Shown: positions 36,617 through 45,574 of the stretch, in pieces | Numbering within the stretch: position 1 is the stretch's first letter | Layout: each line of letters opens with the position of its first letter | Assembly (NCBI RefSeq): GCF_008824185.1 | Contig: NZ_CP044426.1 | Coordinates: forward strand, 1,310,501-1,374,500 | From: Paracoccus pantotrophus | GTDB lineage: Bacteria; Pseudomonadota; Alphaproteobacteria; Rhodobacterales; Rhodobacteraceae | Direction of reading: 5' to 3' | Length of the DNA stretch: 64,000 nt | Notes under the pieces: generated by a model | What the model was told of the DNA's origin: nothing | What the model saw: the letters and a program-made list of their open reading frames with translations, nothing else | Database searches by the model: none | Position numbers and translations under genes: made by a program

Positions 36617-38428
36617 ATGGCACGCGGACCCAAACCCATCGTGGATCGGCCGACCACGAAACGTATCGGCGCGCTGCGTGCGCTTTGGCCCTTCATCCGG
36701 CCCTATCGCGGCTTGCTGGCGGCGGCGCTGCTGGCGCTGGCGGTCACGGCGGGCATCAGCCTGGTCCTGCCGCTGGCGGTGCGACGCGTCGTGGACGGCT
36801 TCGACGCCGGCGCGCATCTCCTGGACCAGTATTTCGGCGCGGCGCTGGCCATCGTGGCGCTGCTCGCGCTGGGGACGGGGATGCGCTATTACCTCGTCAC
36901 CCGGCTGGGCGAGCGGGTGGTCGCCGACATCCGCAAGGCCGTCTTCCAGCGCGTCATCGCCATGAGCCCGGCCTTCTACGAGCGGGTGCTGACCGGCGAG
37001 ATCATCAGCCGCATCACCACCGATACCACGCTGATCCAGTCGGTGATCGGCTCGTCCGTGTCGATCGCGCTGCGCAACTTCCTGATCCTGGTCGGCGGCA
37101 TGGCGATGCTGGTCTGGACCTCGGCCAAGCTGTCGGGCCTGGTGCTGCTGCTGGTGCCGGTGATCGTGGTGCCCATCGTGGTGCTGGGCCGGCGGCTGCG
37201 CAAGCTGTCGCGCGAGAACCAGGACTGGATCGCGCAATCATCGGGCGCGGCATCGGAAAGCCTGCTTTCGGCGCAGACCGTGCAGGCCTTTACCCAAGAG
37301 GGGCCGACGCGCGCGCGCTTCGACGACGTGACCGAGCGGTCCTATGATTCGGCGCTGAACCGGGTCAGGACGCGGACGGTGATGACGGTGATCGTCATCT
37401 TCCTGATCTTCTCGGGCGTTCTGGGGGTGCTGTGGATCGGCGCCCGCGACGTGCGGCTGGAGATGATGACCGTGGGCGAGCTGGTGCAGTTCGTCATCTA
37501 CGCGGTGCTGGTCGCCGGCGCGGTGGGCGCGCTGTCCGAGATCTGGGGCGAATTGCAGCGTGCCGCCGGCGCCACCGAGCGGCTGACCGAGCTGCTGACG
37601 GCGCAGGATTCGCTGACCGATCCGGCCCAGCCGATTGCCCTGCCCCGGCCGGTCCAGGGCGCGATCCGCCTCGACGATGTGACCTTCCACTATCCCTCGC
37701 GTCCCGACCGCTCGGCGCTGGAAGGGGTCACGCTGGACATCCGCCCCGGCGAGACGGTGGCGCTGGTCGGGCCTTCGGGCGCCGGCAAGACCACGGTGAT
37801 CCAGCTGCTGCTGCGCTTCTGGGATCCCGATTCCGGCGCGGTGCGCATCGACGGCATCGACCTGCGCGACATGGCGCGGGGCGATTTCCGCCAGGCCATC
37901 GCGCTGGTGCCGCAAGACCCGGTGATCTTTGCCGCCACAGCGCGCGAGAACATCCGCTTCGGCCGCCCCGACGCCTCGGATGCCGAAGTCGAGGCCGCGG
38001 CCCGCGCCGCCCATGCCGACGAGTTCCTGAACCTGCTGCCCGAAGGCTATGACAGTTATGTCGGCGAGCGCGGGGTGATGCTGTCGGGCGGGCAGAAGCA
38101 GCGCATCGCCATCGCCCGCGCCATCCTGCGCGACGCGCCGATCCTGCTTCTGGACGAGGCGACCTCGGCGCTGGATGCCGAATCCGAGCGGCTGGTGCAG
38201 CATGCCGTGGACGAGCTGGCCCGGACCCGCACCACGATCATCATCGCGCATCGGCTGGCCACGGTGAAGAAGGCCGACCGGATCGTCGTCTTCGACCATG
38301 GCCGCATCGTGGCCCAGGGCCGGCACGAGGAACTGGTGGCGCAGGGCGGGCTTTATGCCCGGCTGGCACGGCTGCAATTCACCGAGGGAACCATGGAAGC
38401 GGCGGAAGTGGTGGAGGGTATCGCCTGA
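36617..38428 (+). CDS. ABC exporter with fused membrane and ATPase domains (MsbA-like)
   Basis: The 603-residue half-transporter has a six-helix membrane domain (about 30-320; IRPYRGLLAAALLALAVTAG, then LTGEIISRITTDTTLIQSVI) and an ATPase domain with Walker A GPSGAGKTT, Q-loop PQDPVIFAATARENIRFGR, signature LSGGQKQR and Walker B ILLLDEATSALD. It should act as a homodimer exporting a lipid or drug. It starts 41 bases after the EVE gene with its own GGGAGG site and may be transcribed with it. The substrate is not known. Confidence 0.9.
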   Translation: MARGPKPIVDRPTTKRIGALRALWPFIRPYRGLLAAALLALAVTAGISLVLPLAVRRVVDGFDAGAHLLDQYFGAALAIVALLALGTGMRYYLVTRLGERVVADIRKAVFQRVIAMSPAFYERVLTGEIISRITTDTTLIQSVIGSSVSIALRNFLILVGGMAMLVWTSAKLSGLVLLLVPVIVVPIVVLGRRLRKLSRENQDWIAQSSGAASESLLSAQTVQAFTQEGPTRARFDDVTERSYDSALNRVRTRTVMTVIVIFLIFSGVLGVLWIGARDVRLEMMTVGELVQFVIYAVLVAGAVGALSEIWGELQRAAGATERLTELLTAQDSLTDPAQPIALPRPVQGAIRLDDVTFHYPSRPDRSALEGVTLDIRPGETVALVGPSGAGKTTVIQLLLRFWDPDSGAVRIDGIDLRDMARGDFRQAIALVPQDPVIFAATARENIRFGRPDASDAEVEAAARAAHADEFLNLLPEGYDSYVGERGVMLSGGQKQRIAIARAILRDAPILLLDEATSALDAESERLVQHAVDELARTRTTIIIAHRLATVKKADRIVVFDHGRIVAQGRHEELVAQGGLYARLARLQFTEGTMEAAEVVEGIA

Positions 38429-38510
38429 CCGCAAGGACAGGCCGCGGGCCAAGCCGCCGGCAACCAGTCGCGCGACCAGGCGACGCAAGCCCGCAGGCAC
38501 GGCCGGGGAT

Positions 38511-38543
38511 GAAAAGCCTGCGGCCCCGGCTTGCCGGCCGCAG
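38511..38543 (-). terminator. Terminator downstream of the CAP-domain gene
   Basis: CTGCGGCC (38518-38525) and GGCCGCAG (38536-38543) form a perfect 8-bp stem. On the minus strand it is followed by GCTTTTC. It lies 14 bases after the CAP gene stop. Confidence 0.65.
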
Positions 38544-38556
38544 CGCGCGCCGCCGC

Positions 38557-39096
38557 TCAGCGCGGCGCGCTATAGACCGCCGCCCAGAAGACGGTCCTGC
38601 CATCCGCCCCCAAGGCCTTGCCGATGCCGTAATGGCGGGCCTGCGGGATCAGGATATTGGCCAGGTGCCCGCTGGAACGCGCCCATTCGACCAGAACGCG
38701 ATCCTGCCCCCAGGGACCGGCGGCGATGTTTTCGGCCGCGATGCTCGGGCGGTAGCCTTCCTGCTTCAGCCGCTGCATCGGCCCCTTGGTCTTGCTGCCC
38801 CGATGCGACATCACCCCGCGCCGGGCCATGTCGCAGGCATGGCGGGCCGCAGCCGCGGCCAGGTCGCGATTCGGCTTCAGCGGCGACAGCCCGCGCGCCT
38901 GGCGCGTGGCATTGGTGGCGCGGACCGCTGCCTCATTTTCGCGCATCGAGGTCTGGAAGCAGGTGACGCTTCCCGGACGCGCCGGATCCCCCGCATTGGA
39001 CTTGGTCGAGATTCGCACCCCATCCTCGGCAAGGGCGGGCAGCGCCGCCAATCCAAGAAAAGACGCCAAAACCAGTGATTTGCAGTATTTGTTCAA
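38557..39096 (-). CDS. Secreted CAP/SCP domain protein
   Basis: The 179-residue protein starts MNKYCKSLVLASFLGLAALP and has a cleavable signal peptide ending ALA. The mature part is a CAP domain: NATRQARGLSPLKPNRDLAA, AARHACDMARRGVMSHRGS, AAENIAAGPWGQDRVLVEWA and HYGIGKALGADGRTVFWAAV. CAP proteins are extracellular or periplasmic with varied, often unknown functions. The start is TTG 39096, with AGGGGA 8 bases upstream; no ATG is available before the signal peptide. Confidence 0.87.
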   Translation of the reverse strand: MNKYCKSLVLASFLGLAALPALAEDGVRISTKSNAGDPARPGSVTCFQTSMRENEAAVRATNATRQARGLSPLKPNRDLAAAAARHACDMARRGVMSHRGSKTKGPMQRLKQEGYRPSIAAENIAAGPWGQDRVLVEWARSSGHLANILIPQARHYGIGKALGADGRTVFWAAVYSAPR

Positions 39097-39232
39097 ATTT
39101 TCTATCCCCTAAGACCCGCGAAAGCTAGGGATCGGCCCGGCATTCCTCAACCTCAGATTGCTGAAATTTGTCTGGAACCGCCGCTTTCGGCGAAACGTTG
39201 CCGCTCCAGACACAGCCCTGAAAGGAGAGGTC

Positions 39233-39727
39233 ATGGCCATCTGGGATTTCGTGAAGGACGCCGGAAAATCGCTTTTCGGATCCGAGGCCGAGGCGCAAGA
39301 GGCACCCGCCCCCGCCCCTGCCCCGCAAAGCGACACCGACCGCAAGGTGGCCGCGCTCAAGGCCGAACTCTCGGCCCTGGGCCTGACCGGCAAGGACGTG
39401 CACCTGACCCTGCGCGGCGATACGGTGGTCATCTCGGGCAAGGCGCGCGATCAGGAGACCCTGGAAAAGCTGATCCTGGCGGTCGGCAACATCAAGGGCA
39501 TCGCCCATGTCGAGCTGGCCGAGGGCGCCGGCACCGAAACCCCCGCCCCCGCGGCGGCGATGCCCGTGTTCCATACCGTGCAGAAAGGCGAGACGCTGTC
39601 GGCCATCGCGCAGAAATACCTGGGCAAAGCCGGCCGCTACCCCGAGATCTTCGAGGCCAACAAGCCCATGCTCAGCCATCCCGACAAGATCTATCCCGGC
39701 CAGACCCTGCGCATTCCCCAGGGCTGA
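39233..39727 (+). CDS. BON-LysM protein (Kbp/YgaU-like)
   Basis: The 164-residue protein has an Ala/Pro-rich linker, a BON domain (KDVHLTLRGDTVVISGKARD, ILAVGNIKGIAHVEL) and a C-terminal LysM domain (FHTVQKGETLSAIAQKYLG, KIYPGQTLRIPQG). This is the architecture of E. coli Kbp (YgaU), a potassium-binding cytoplasmic protein, and there is no signal peptide. The start ATG 39233 has AAAGGAGAGG upstream. Confidence 0.88.
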   Translation: MAIWDFVKDAGKSLFGSEAEAQEAPAPAPAPQSDTDRKVAALKAELSALGLTGKDVHLTLRGDTVVISGKARDQETLEKLILAVGNIKGIAHVELAEGAGTETPAPAAAMPVFHTVQKGETLSAIAQKYLGKAGRYPEIFEANKPMLSHPDKIYPGQTLRIPQG

Positions 39728-39855
39728 GCCCGCGAAGCGACGCAGCGTTTTGACGCCGGCATGGCGTCGCGGAATGCTTGCCATCATGCTGATCGTTGCA
39801 CCATTCTGCCTGTCAGTGGGGCACGACCCCGAATGGGAGAACGGGAGGTAAGGGA

Positions 39856-41742
39856 ATGGCCAGGTTCGCGAGCGTCGCAGACCGCGATGCGGTCGAGACG
39901 GAAATGTCCTATGCGCAGCGCCAGGTGCCGCGCACCGTCTATCAGGCGCTGACCCAGACCCGCGACCGCCATCCCCAGCGTCCCGCGATCAGCTTCCAGC
40001 TGTTCTCGGACCCCAAGGCACCGGCCCGGACCCTGACCTGGAGCGAGCTGCACGAGCGCGTGACCGAGACGGCGAACCTGTTTCGCAGCCTGGGCGTCGG
40101 GCCGGGCGATGTCGTGGCCTATCTGCTGCCCAATTGCGTCGAGGCGCCGGTCGTGCTGCTGGCCGGCGCGACGGCGGGGATCGTGAACCCGATCAACCCG
40201 CTGCTGGAGCCCGACCACATCGCGGCCATCCTGCGCGAAACCGGCGCCAAGGTGTTGGTGACACTGAAAAGCTTTCCGAAATCCGAGGTCGCGCAAAAGG
40301 CGGCCGAGGCGGTGGCGCAGGCCCCGGACGTGCAGACCGTGCTGGAGGTCGACCTGCGCGGCTACCTGACCGGGATCAAGCGCCTGCTGGTGCCGCTGAT
40401 GCGGCCCAAGGTTCCCGCCCGGCACCATGCCAAGGTCATGGATTTCGAAGCCGCCGCCAGCGCGCAAAAGCACGACCGCCTGACCTTCGACGAGCCGGCC
40501 GAGGACCGCGTCGCCGCCTTTTTCCACACCGGCGGCACCACCGGCATGCCCAAGGTCGCCCAGCACAAGCAATCGGGCATGGTCTATAACGGCTGGCTGG
40601 GCGCCACGCTCTTGTTCACCGAGACCGACGTGCTGATGTGCCCCTTGCCGATGTTCCACGTCTTCGCGGCCTATCCGGTGCTGATGTCCTGCCTGATGTC
40701 GGGGGCGCAGCTGGTCATGCCGACGCCCGCCGGCTATCGCGGCGAGGGCGTGTTCGACAATTTCTGGAAGCTGATCGAACGCTGGCAGGCGACCTTCCTG
40801 ATCACCGTGCCCACCGCCATCGCCGCGCTGATGCAGCGCCCGGTCGATGCCGATGTCACCTCGCTCAAGACCGCGATCTCGGGCTCGGCGCCGCTGCCGA
40901 TCGAGCTTTACAACCGCTTCAAGGCTGCGACCGGGGTCGAGATCGCCGAAGGCTACGGGCTGACCGAAGCGACCTGCCTGGTCTCCTGCAACCCCATCGA
41001 CGGGCTCAAGAAGGTCGGCTCGGTCGGCATCCCGCTGCCCTATACCCATGTGCGCATCCTGCAGCGCCGCAACGGCGATTTCCACGAATGCGCCACCGAC
41101 GAGATCGGCGAGATCTGCGTGGCCAATCCCGGCGTCTTCGAGGGCTCGACCTATACCGAGGCCGACAAGAACCACGACCTGTTCGCCGAAAGCCGCTTCC
41201 TGCGCACCGGCGACCTGGGCCGGATGGACGCCGACGGCTATCTGTGGATCACCGGGCGCGCCAAGGATCTGATCATCCGCGGCGGCCACAATATCGACCC
41301 CGCCGAGATCGAGGACGCGCTGCTGTCCCACCCCAAGGTCGCCGCCGCCGCCGCCATCGGCCAGCCCGACTCCTTCGCGGGCGAACTGCCCTGCGCCTAT
41401 GTCGAGCTGATCGCCGGGGCCGAGGTCTCGCTGGACGAGTTGATGGAGCATGCCCGCGCCCATATCCACGAACGCGCGGCGGTGCCCAAGCACGTCGAGA
41501 TCCTGCCCGAGCTGCCCAAGACCGCGGTGGGCAAGATCTTCAAGCCCGACCTGCGCAAGCTGGCGATCCGCCGCGTCTATGACGCCGCCCTGGCCGAGGC
41601 CGGGCTGGCGGCCGCTGTGGCCGCGGTGGTCGACGACCGCAAGCGCGGCCTGGTCGCCCGCATCCGGCCGAACGGCGAGGTCGACCGCAGCGCCGTCGCC
41701 CAGCTGCTTGGCCAATACGCCCTGCCCTGGGAATGGGAATAG
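39856..41742 (+). CDS. AMP-binding acyl-CoA synthetase
   Basis: The 628-residue adenylate-forming enzyme activates a carboxylic acid to its CoA thioester. Motifs visible are FFHTGGTTGMPKVAQHKQSG (the phosphate-binding loop), EGYGLTEATCLVSCNP, LRTGDLGRMDADGYLWITGR and, near the C-terminus, LPKTAVGKIFKPDLR with the catalytic lysine. Among acyl-CoA synthetases it is a longer form with an N-terminal extension (about 30 residues). The chain length of its substrate cannot be told. The start ATG 39856 has GGGAGG at 39843-39848. Confidence 0.9.
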   Translation: MARFASVADRDAVETEMSYAQRQVPRTVYQALTQTRDRHPQRPAISFQLFSDPKAPARTLTWSELHERVTETANLFRSLGVGPGDVVAYLLPNCVEAPVVLLAGATAGIVNPINPLLEPDHIAAILRETGAKVLVTLKSFPKSEVAQKAAEAVAQAPDVQTVLEVDLRGYLTGIKRLLVPLMRPKVPARHHAKVMDFEAAASAQKHDRLTFDEPAEDRVAAFFHTGGTTGMPKVAQHKQSGMVYNGWLGATLLFTETDVLMCPLPMFHVFAAYPVLMSCLMSGAQLVMPTPAGYRGEGVFDNFWKLIERWQATFLITVPTAIAALMQRPVDADVTSLKTAISGSAPLPIELYNRFKAATGVEIAEGYGLTEATCLVSCNPIDGLKKVGSVGIPLPYTHVRILQRRNGDFHECATDEIGEICVANPGVFEGSTYTEADKNHDLFAESRFLRTGDLGRMDADGYLWITGRAKDLIIRGGHNIDPAEIEDALLSHPKVAAAAAIGQPDSFAGELPCAYVELIAGAEVSLDELMEHARAHIHERAAVPKHVEILPELPKTAVGKIFKPDLRKLAIRRVYDAALAEAGLAAAVAAVVDDRKRGLVARIRPNGEVDRSAVAQLLGQYALPWEWE

Positions 41743-41782
41743 GGATCAGCCGACCTTTGGCGGAGCGCCGTCACAGGCCGGT

Positions 41783-41799
41783 TTGACTTGCATTGTCAA
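41783..41799. promoter_or_regulatory. Inverted repeat upstream of the glycosyltransferase genes
   Basis: TTGAC (41783-41787) and GTCAA (41795-41799) are perfect inverted repeats around 7 bases. TTGAC could also be a -35 element, but no -10 at a fitting distance is obvious. It lies about 80 bases before the GT61 gene. Confidence 0.3.
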
Positions 41800-41879
41800 G
41801 GAGGTGTTGCCAAACAGGGCGGTGGTTGGGATGTTCGCCTTTTCTGGCGAATCGCTGTGTATGAGTTTGAGAGCGTAAA

Positions 41880-42972
41880 TTGAACGAGCCTTGTCCCCCG
41901 TTGCCCGATCAGGGTTGGTCCAGAAAAACGATTACCCTGCAAAATGCGATTGTGGTCCCTCCGTGGGAATCCCGCCCCCGAACCCCAAGCGGCGTCTGGA
42001 AGGACGGCGACATCGCCGAGGCGGCCGCCTGGCGTGGTGCTGGACGCATGTCGCTTGCGCTTGAAGAGGCTCCCGAGCCGGTTGAAAAGCTGGAAGGGCA
42101 TTTCCTTTTCGCGGGGATGTTTTATGGCCATTTCGGGCATTTCATTACCGAAACGATCAGCAGGCTTTGGGCCGCGAACAGCGATTATGATGGGGTCTTG
42201 TTCACTCCCAAGCACTCGACCCTGACGCATTTCAAGAAGCCGCATCGAGAGATTTTCGATATTTTCGGCATCAGGTGCCCGACCCTGGTCGTCAAACAGC
42301 CTTCTCTGGTCGAAAACCTCACCATCCCCGGCCAGGGATTTGGACTTGGTGAAATCGCCACCGGCACGGAAGAGTTCCGAAATTTCCTGCGCGAGACCGT
42401 GGGCAAGCTTCCCCCAAACGGGCCGGAAAAGATCTATATCTCCAGAACGAAATATGTTGCAAACGGCGGGTTGCTGGCTGAAGCGATCCTCGAGGAAAAC
42501 CTGAGGCGTTCCGGCTATGTCCCCGTTTTCCCCCAAGCAGCTGTCCTGGAAAGATCAGTTCGCACTTTACCGTGCCGCCCGGAAAATCATCAGCCTGGAC
42601 ACATCCGCCCTGCACATGGCCGGGATGGCAGCCGACCCGGACAAGGATATTGCCGTCATCCTGCGCAGGAACAATGCCGAACACCATAGCATGCGCCTGC
42701 AGCTTCGGGGAATGACGGGAAAGGATCCCTTGCTCATCAACAGCCTCGTCGCCGAATATCTGACGCCAGGCAAGAAGCCGAACCACAACAGCTGGGGCCA
42801 GGCGGATTTCACGGAAATCCATGCGGCATTGCTGGAACATGGCTATCTGGACGCTGATGCGGTCTGGGACATTCCTTCGGACGAAATCATTAAGGCCGAC
42901 GTCGCCGAGGCCGAGCGGCGCGCAAAGGGAAGCCTTGTCTACACACCGGTCACGAAACGGTTCGCACTATGA
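41880..42972 (+). pseudogene. GT61-type glycosyltransferase gene, frameshifted
   Basis: The first frame (from TTG 41880) contains FAGMFYGHFGHFITETISRL and KIYISRTKYVANGG, features of the DUF563/GT61 family, then leaves the family sequence at about 42530. The second frame (42517-42972) continues it with LSWKDQFALYRAARKIISLD, then a SALHMAGMA segment. One extra C in the five-base C run at 42530-42534 explains the break; removing it gives a 363-residue protein. The TTG start is weakly supported, and MSLALEE at about 42048 is an alternative. Base composition is clearly lower in G+C than the neighbours (30 of 60 bases in 42421-42480). The product would build a surface glycan. Confidence 0.65.
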
Positions 42973-43799
42973 AGAACACGATGACCATAGTCGGGATTTG
43001 CCGCTTTTCCATGATCGGGCGCGGCGACTGGAAAGCCTATCGCAACGTCGCGGAAAGCGACCTGGAGCCGATCTACAAGCAAAAGGAGCAGGAGCTTTTC
43101 GGCGACGAGCGGATGAAGGCCCGTTTCGTGACGTTCGAGCAGTTGACGCTCGCCTCCCTGGACGCGCAAACCGATCCCGATTTCAAGCTGCTCGTCATCT
43201 CTTCGGACCGGATGCCCAAGGTCTATCGCGACCAGCTGCAAAGGCTTTGCGACGCGCGCCCCTATGTGGTTCTGCGCTTTGTCCCGCCGATGCATGTCGC
43301 CGATGCCCAGGTCCAGACCCTCAAGGAAATCGGACTGGAACTGCAGGATTGCCTTCAATTCCGCCTCGATGACGATGATTGCCTCTCCAAGGATTATATC
43401 AGGAAGCTGCGCAAGCATGGCGATACCCTGTGGAAGGCGCATGGGGTCTTCGCCGTCAGCTTCCCCACGGTGATCTATTCGGTCATCGACGGGCCGACGC
43501 AGGGGCTTTACCGCTGGTTCAACCCCTTCCTTGGCGTGGGTGTCGCCGTGCGCCATCCCCAGCGCACGGTATTCGGCTTTGCCCATTATCGCATCCCGAC
43601 AGTGATGGTCGCCCTGACCGACCCCTCGGTTCCCAGCATCGTGACCCATTATGGGATGAACGACACGCCGCGGCACGCCAAGGAAATCCTGGCCAAGAGG
43701 GGCATGAAGAAAGCCCCGCGCGACGAATTGGACCGCCTGATCACGCGGCATTTCGACTACCTGTCGGAAACGGGCATGAAGGCCGCCGGATTTCGATAA
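42969..43799 (+). CDS. Putative rhamnosyltransferase-family glycosyltransferase
   Basis: The 276-residue protein reads TIVGICRFSMIGRGDWKAYR, FVTFEQLTLASLDAQTDPDF, KLLVISSDRMP and CLQFRLDDDDCLSKDYIRKL, where the Asp run is a DxD-type metal and sugar-nucleotide site. It matches the family named putative rhamnosyl transferase. It overlaps the frameshifted GT61 gene by 4 bases (ATGA). Together they look like a small glycan-building cassette, probably acquired. Confidence 0.8.
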   Translation: MKNTMTIVGICRFSMIGRGDWKAYRNVAESDLEPIYKQKEQELFGDERMKARFVTFEQLTLASLDAQTDPDFKLLVISSDRMPKVYRDQLQRLCDARPYVVLRFVPPMHVADAQVQTLKEIGLELQDCLQFRLDDDDCLSKDYIRKLRKHGDTLWKAHGVFAVSFPTVIYSVIDGPTQGLYRWFNPFLGVGVAVRHPQRTVFGFAHYRIPTVMVALTDPSVPSIVTHYGMNDTPRHAKEILAKRGMKKAPRDELDRLITRHFDYLSETGMKAAGFR

Positions 43800-43811
43800 C
43801 GGCCTGCGAAG

Positions 43812-43838
43812 AAAAAAGGGGGCAGATCTGCCCCCTTT
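43812..43838. terminator. Bidirectional terminator built on a 24-base perfect palindrome
   Basis: AAAGGGGGCAGA (43815-43826) and TCTGCCCCCTTT (43827-43838) form a perfect palindrome with A-rich sequence on the left, so both strands read a GC-rich stem followed by T residues. It separates the convergent glycosyltransferase and ettA genes. Confidence 0.85.
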
Positions 43839-43849
43839 CCTCCATCTTA

Positions 43850-45505
43850 TTACCGCGTGAACTTCTTGTATTTCACCCGCTTCGGCTCGACCGAATCGGG
43901 GCCGAGGCGGCGGATCTTGTCGGCCTCGTAATCCTCGAAGTTGCCCTCGAACCATTCCACATGCGCGTCGCCCTCGAAGGCCAGGATATGCGTGCAGAGC
44001 CGGTCGAGGAAGAAGCGGTCGTGCGAGATGATGACCGCGCAGCCGGCGAAATCCTCCAGCGCCGCCTCCAGCGCCTGCAGGGTTTCCACGTCCAGGTCGT
44101 TGGTCGGCTCGTCCAGCAGCAGCACGTTGCCGCCGGATTTCAGCAGCTTGGCCATATGCACCCGGTTGCGTTCGCCGCCCGAGAGCAGGCCGACCTTCTT
44201 CTGCTGGTCGCCGCCCTTGAAGTTGAAGGCCGAGCAATAGGCGCGGCTGTTCATCGTGGCGTCGCCCAGCTCGATCTGCTCGGCCCCGCCCGAGATTTCC
44301 TCCCACACCGTCTTGTTGGGATCCAGCGCGTCGCGCGACTGGTCCACATAGGAAAGCTTCACCGTGTCGCCATAGGTGATTTCGCCGGCATCGGGCTGTT
44401 CCTGCCCGGTCAGCATCTTGAACAGCGTCGATTTGCCGGCGCCGTTCGGGCCGATCACGCCGACGATGCCGCCCGGCGGCAGGCTGAAACTCAGATCCTC
44501 GATCAGCAGCTTGTCGCCCATGGCCTTTTTCAGCCCGTTGACCTCGATCACCTTGCTGCCCAGCCGCTCGCCGTTGGGGATGATGATCTGGGCGCGGGTC
44601 AGCTTCTCGCGCTCGGACTGGCTGGCCAGTTCGTTATAGGCGTTGATCCGGGCCTTCTGCTTGGCCTGCCGCGCCTTGGCGCCGGCGCGGATCCATTCCA
44701 GTTCGCGCTCCAGCGTCTTCTGCTTGGCCTTGTCCTCGCGCGCTTCCTGTTCCAGCCGCTTGGCCTTCTGCTCCAGCCAGGCCGAGTAATTGCCCTCATA
44801 GGGGATGCCGCGGCCGCGATCGAGTTCCAGGATCCAGCCGGTGATGTCGTCCAGGAAATAGCGGTCGTGGGTGACGATCAGGATGGTGCCGGGATATTCG
44901 ATCAGGTGCTTTTGCAGCCAGGCGATGGTCTCGGCATCCAGGTGGTTGGTCGGTTCGTCCAGAAGCAGCATGTCGGGCTGTTCCAAGAGCAGCTTGCACA
45001 GCGCGACGCGGCGGCGCTCGCCGCCCGACAGGCTTTCCACATCGGCATCGTCCGGCGGGCAGCGCAGCGCCTCCATGGCCACGTCGATCTGGCTGTCGAG
45101 ATCCCAGAGGTTCTCGGCATCGATCTCGTCCTGCAGCTTGGCCATCTCCTCGGCGGTCTCGTCCGAGTAGTTCATGGCCAGCTCGTTATAGCGGTCGAGC
45201 TTGGCCTGCTTGGCCTTGACGCCCTCCATGACGTTGCCGCGCACGTTCAAGGCGGGGTCGAGCTGCGGCTCTTGCGGCAGGTAGCCTACGGTCGCGCCCT
45301 TCGCCGCCCAGGCCTCGCCGGTAAAGTCCTTGTCGATGCCGGCCATGATGCGCAGCAGCGTGGATTTGCCGGCGCCGTTGACGCCCACGACGCCGATCTT
45401 GACGCCGGGCAGAAAGTTCAGGCGGATGTTCTCGAAGGTCTTCTTGCCGCCCGGATAGGTCTTGGACACCCCGTCCATGTAGTAAACGAACTGGTAGGAG
45501 GCCAT
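43850..45505 (-). CDS. ettA: Energy-dependent translational throttle protein EttA (ABC-F)
   Basis: The 551-residue protein has two ABC ATPase domains without membrane helices: GVNGAGKSTLLRIMAGID and GPNGAGKSTLFKMLTGQ as Walker A, two LSGGERRR/LSGGERNR signatures, and between them the P-site tRNA interaction motif region rich in Lys/Arg (EARE-DKAKQKTLERELEW). The C-terminus DSVEPKRVKYKKFTR is typical. It binds the ribosomal E site and gates translation by ATP/ADP ratio. The start MASYQFVYYMDGVSKTYPGG is the family start. Confidence 0.95.
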   Translation of the reverse strand: MASYQFVYYMDGVSKTYPGGKKTFENIRLNFLPGVKIGVVGVNGAGKSTLLRIMAGIDKDFTGEAWAAKGATVGYLPQEPQLDPALNVRGNVMEGVKAKQAKLDRYNELAMNYSDETAEEMAKLQDEIDAENLWDLDSQIDVAMEALRCPPDDADVESLSGGERRRVALCKLLLEQPDMLLLDEPTNHLDAETIAWLQKHLIEYPGTILIVTHDRYFLDDITGWILELDRGRGIPYEGNYSAWLEQKAKRLEQEAREDKAKQKTLERELEWIRAGAKARQAKQKARINAYNELASQSEREKLTRAQIIIPNGERLGSKVIEVNGLKKAMGDKLLIEDLSFSLPPGGIVGVIGPNGAGKSTLFKMLTGQEQPDAGEITYGDTVKLSYVDQSRDALDPNKTVWEEISGGAEQIELGDATMNSRAYCSAFNFKGGDQQKKVGLLSGGERNRVHMAKLLKSGGNVLLLDEPTNDLDVETLQALEAALEDFAGCAVIISHDRFFLDRLCTHILAFEGDAHVEWFEGNFEDYEADKIRRLGPDSVEPKRVKYKKFTR

Positions 45506-45574
45506 GATCTTTCCTCGTTGCTGAACCCGTGAAGTTGCGCGCTATGTAGTCGAGCAGCGGCGAAAGGGGAAGGC

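Noticed and set aside
36617..38428. Assigning the ABC exporter specifically as MsbA
   Set aside because: Domain layout fits, but many half-size exporters share these motifs and there is no lipid A gene nearby.
39752..39768. GACGCC/GGCGTC hairpin between the LysM gene and the acyl-CoA synthetase
   Set aside because: Six-bp stem without a T-run; too weak to call a terminator.
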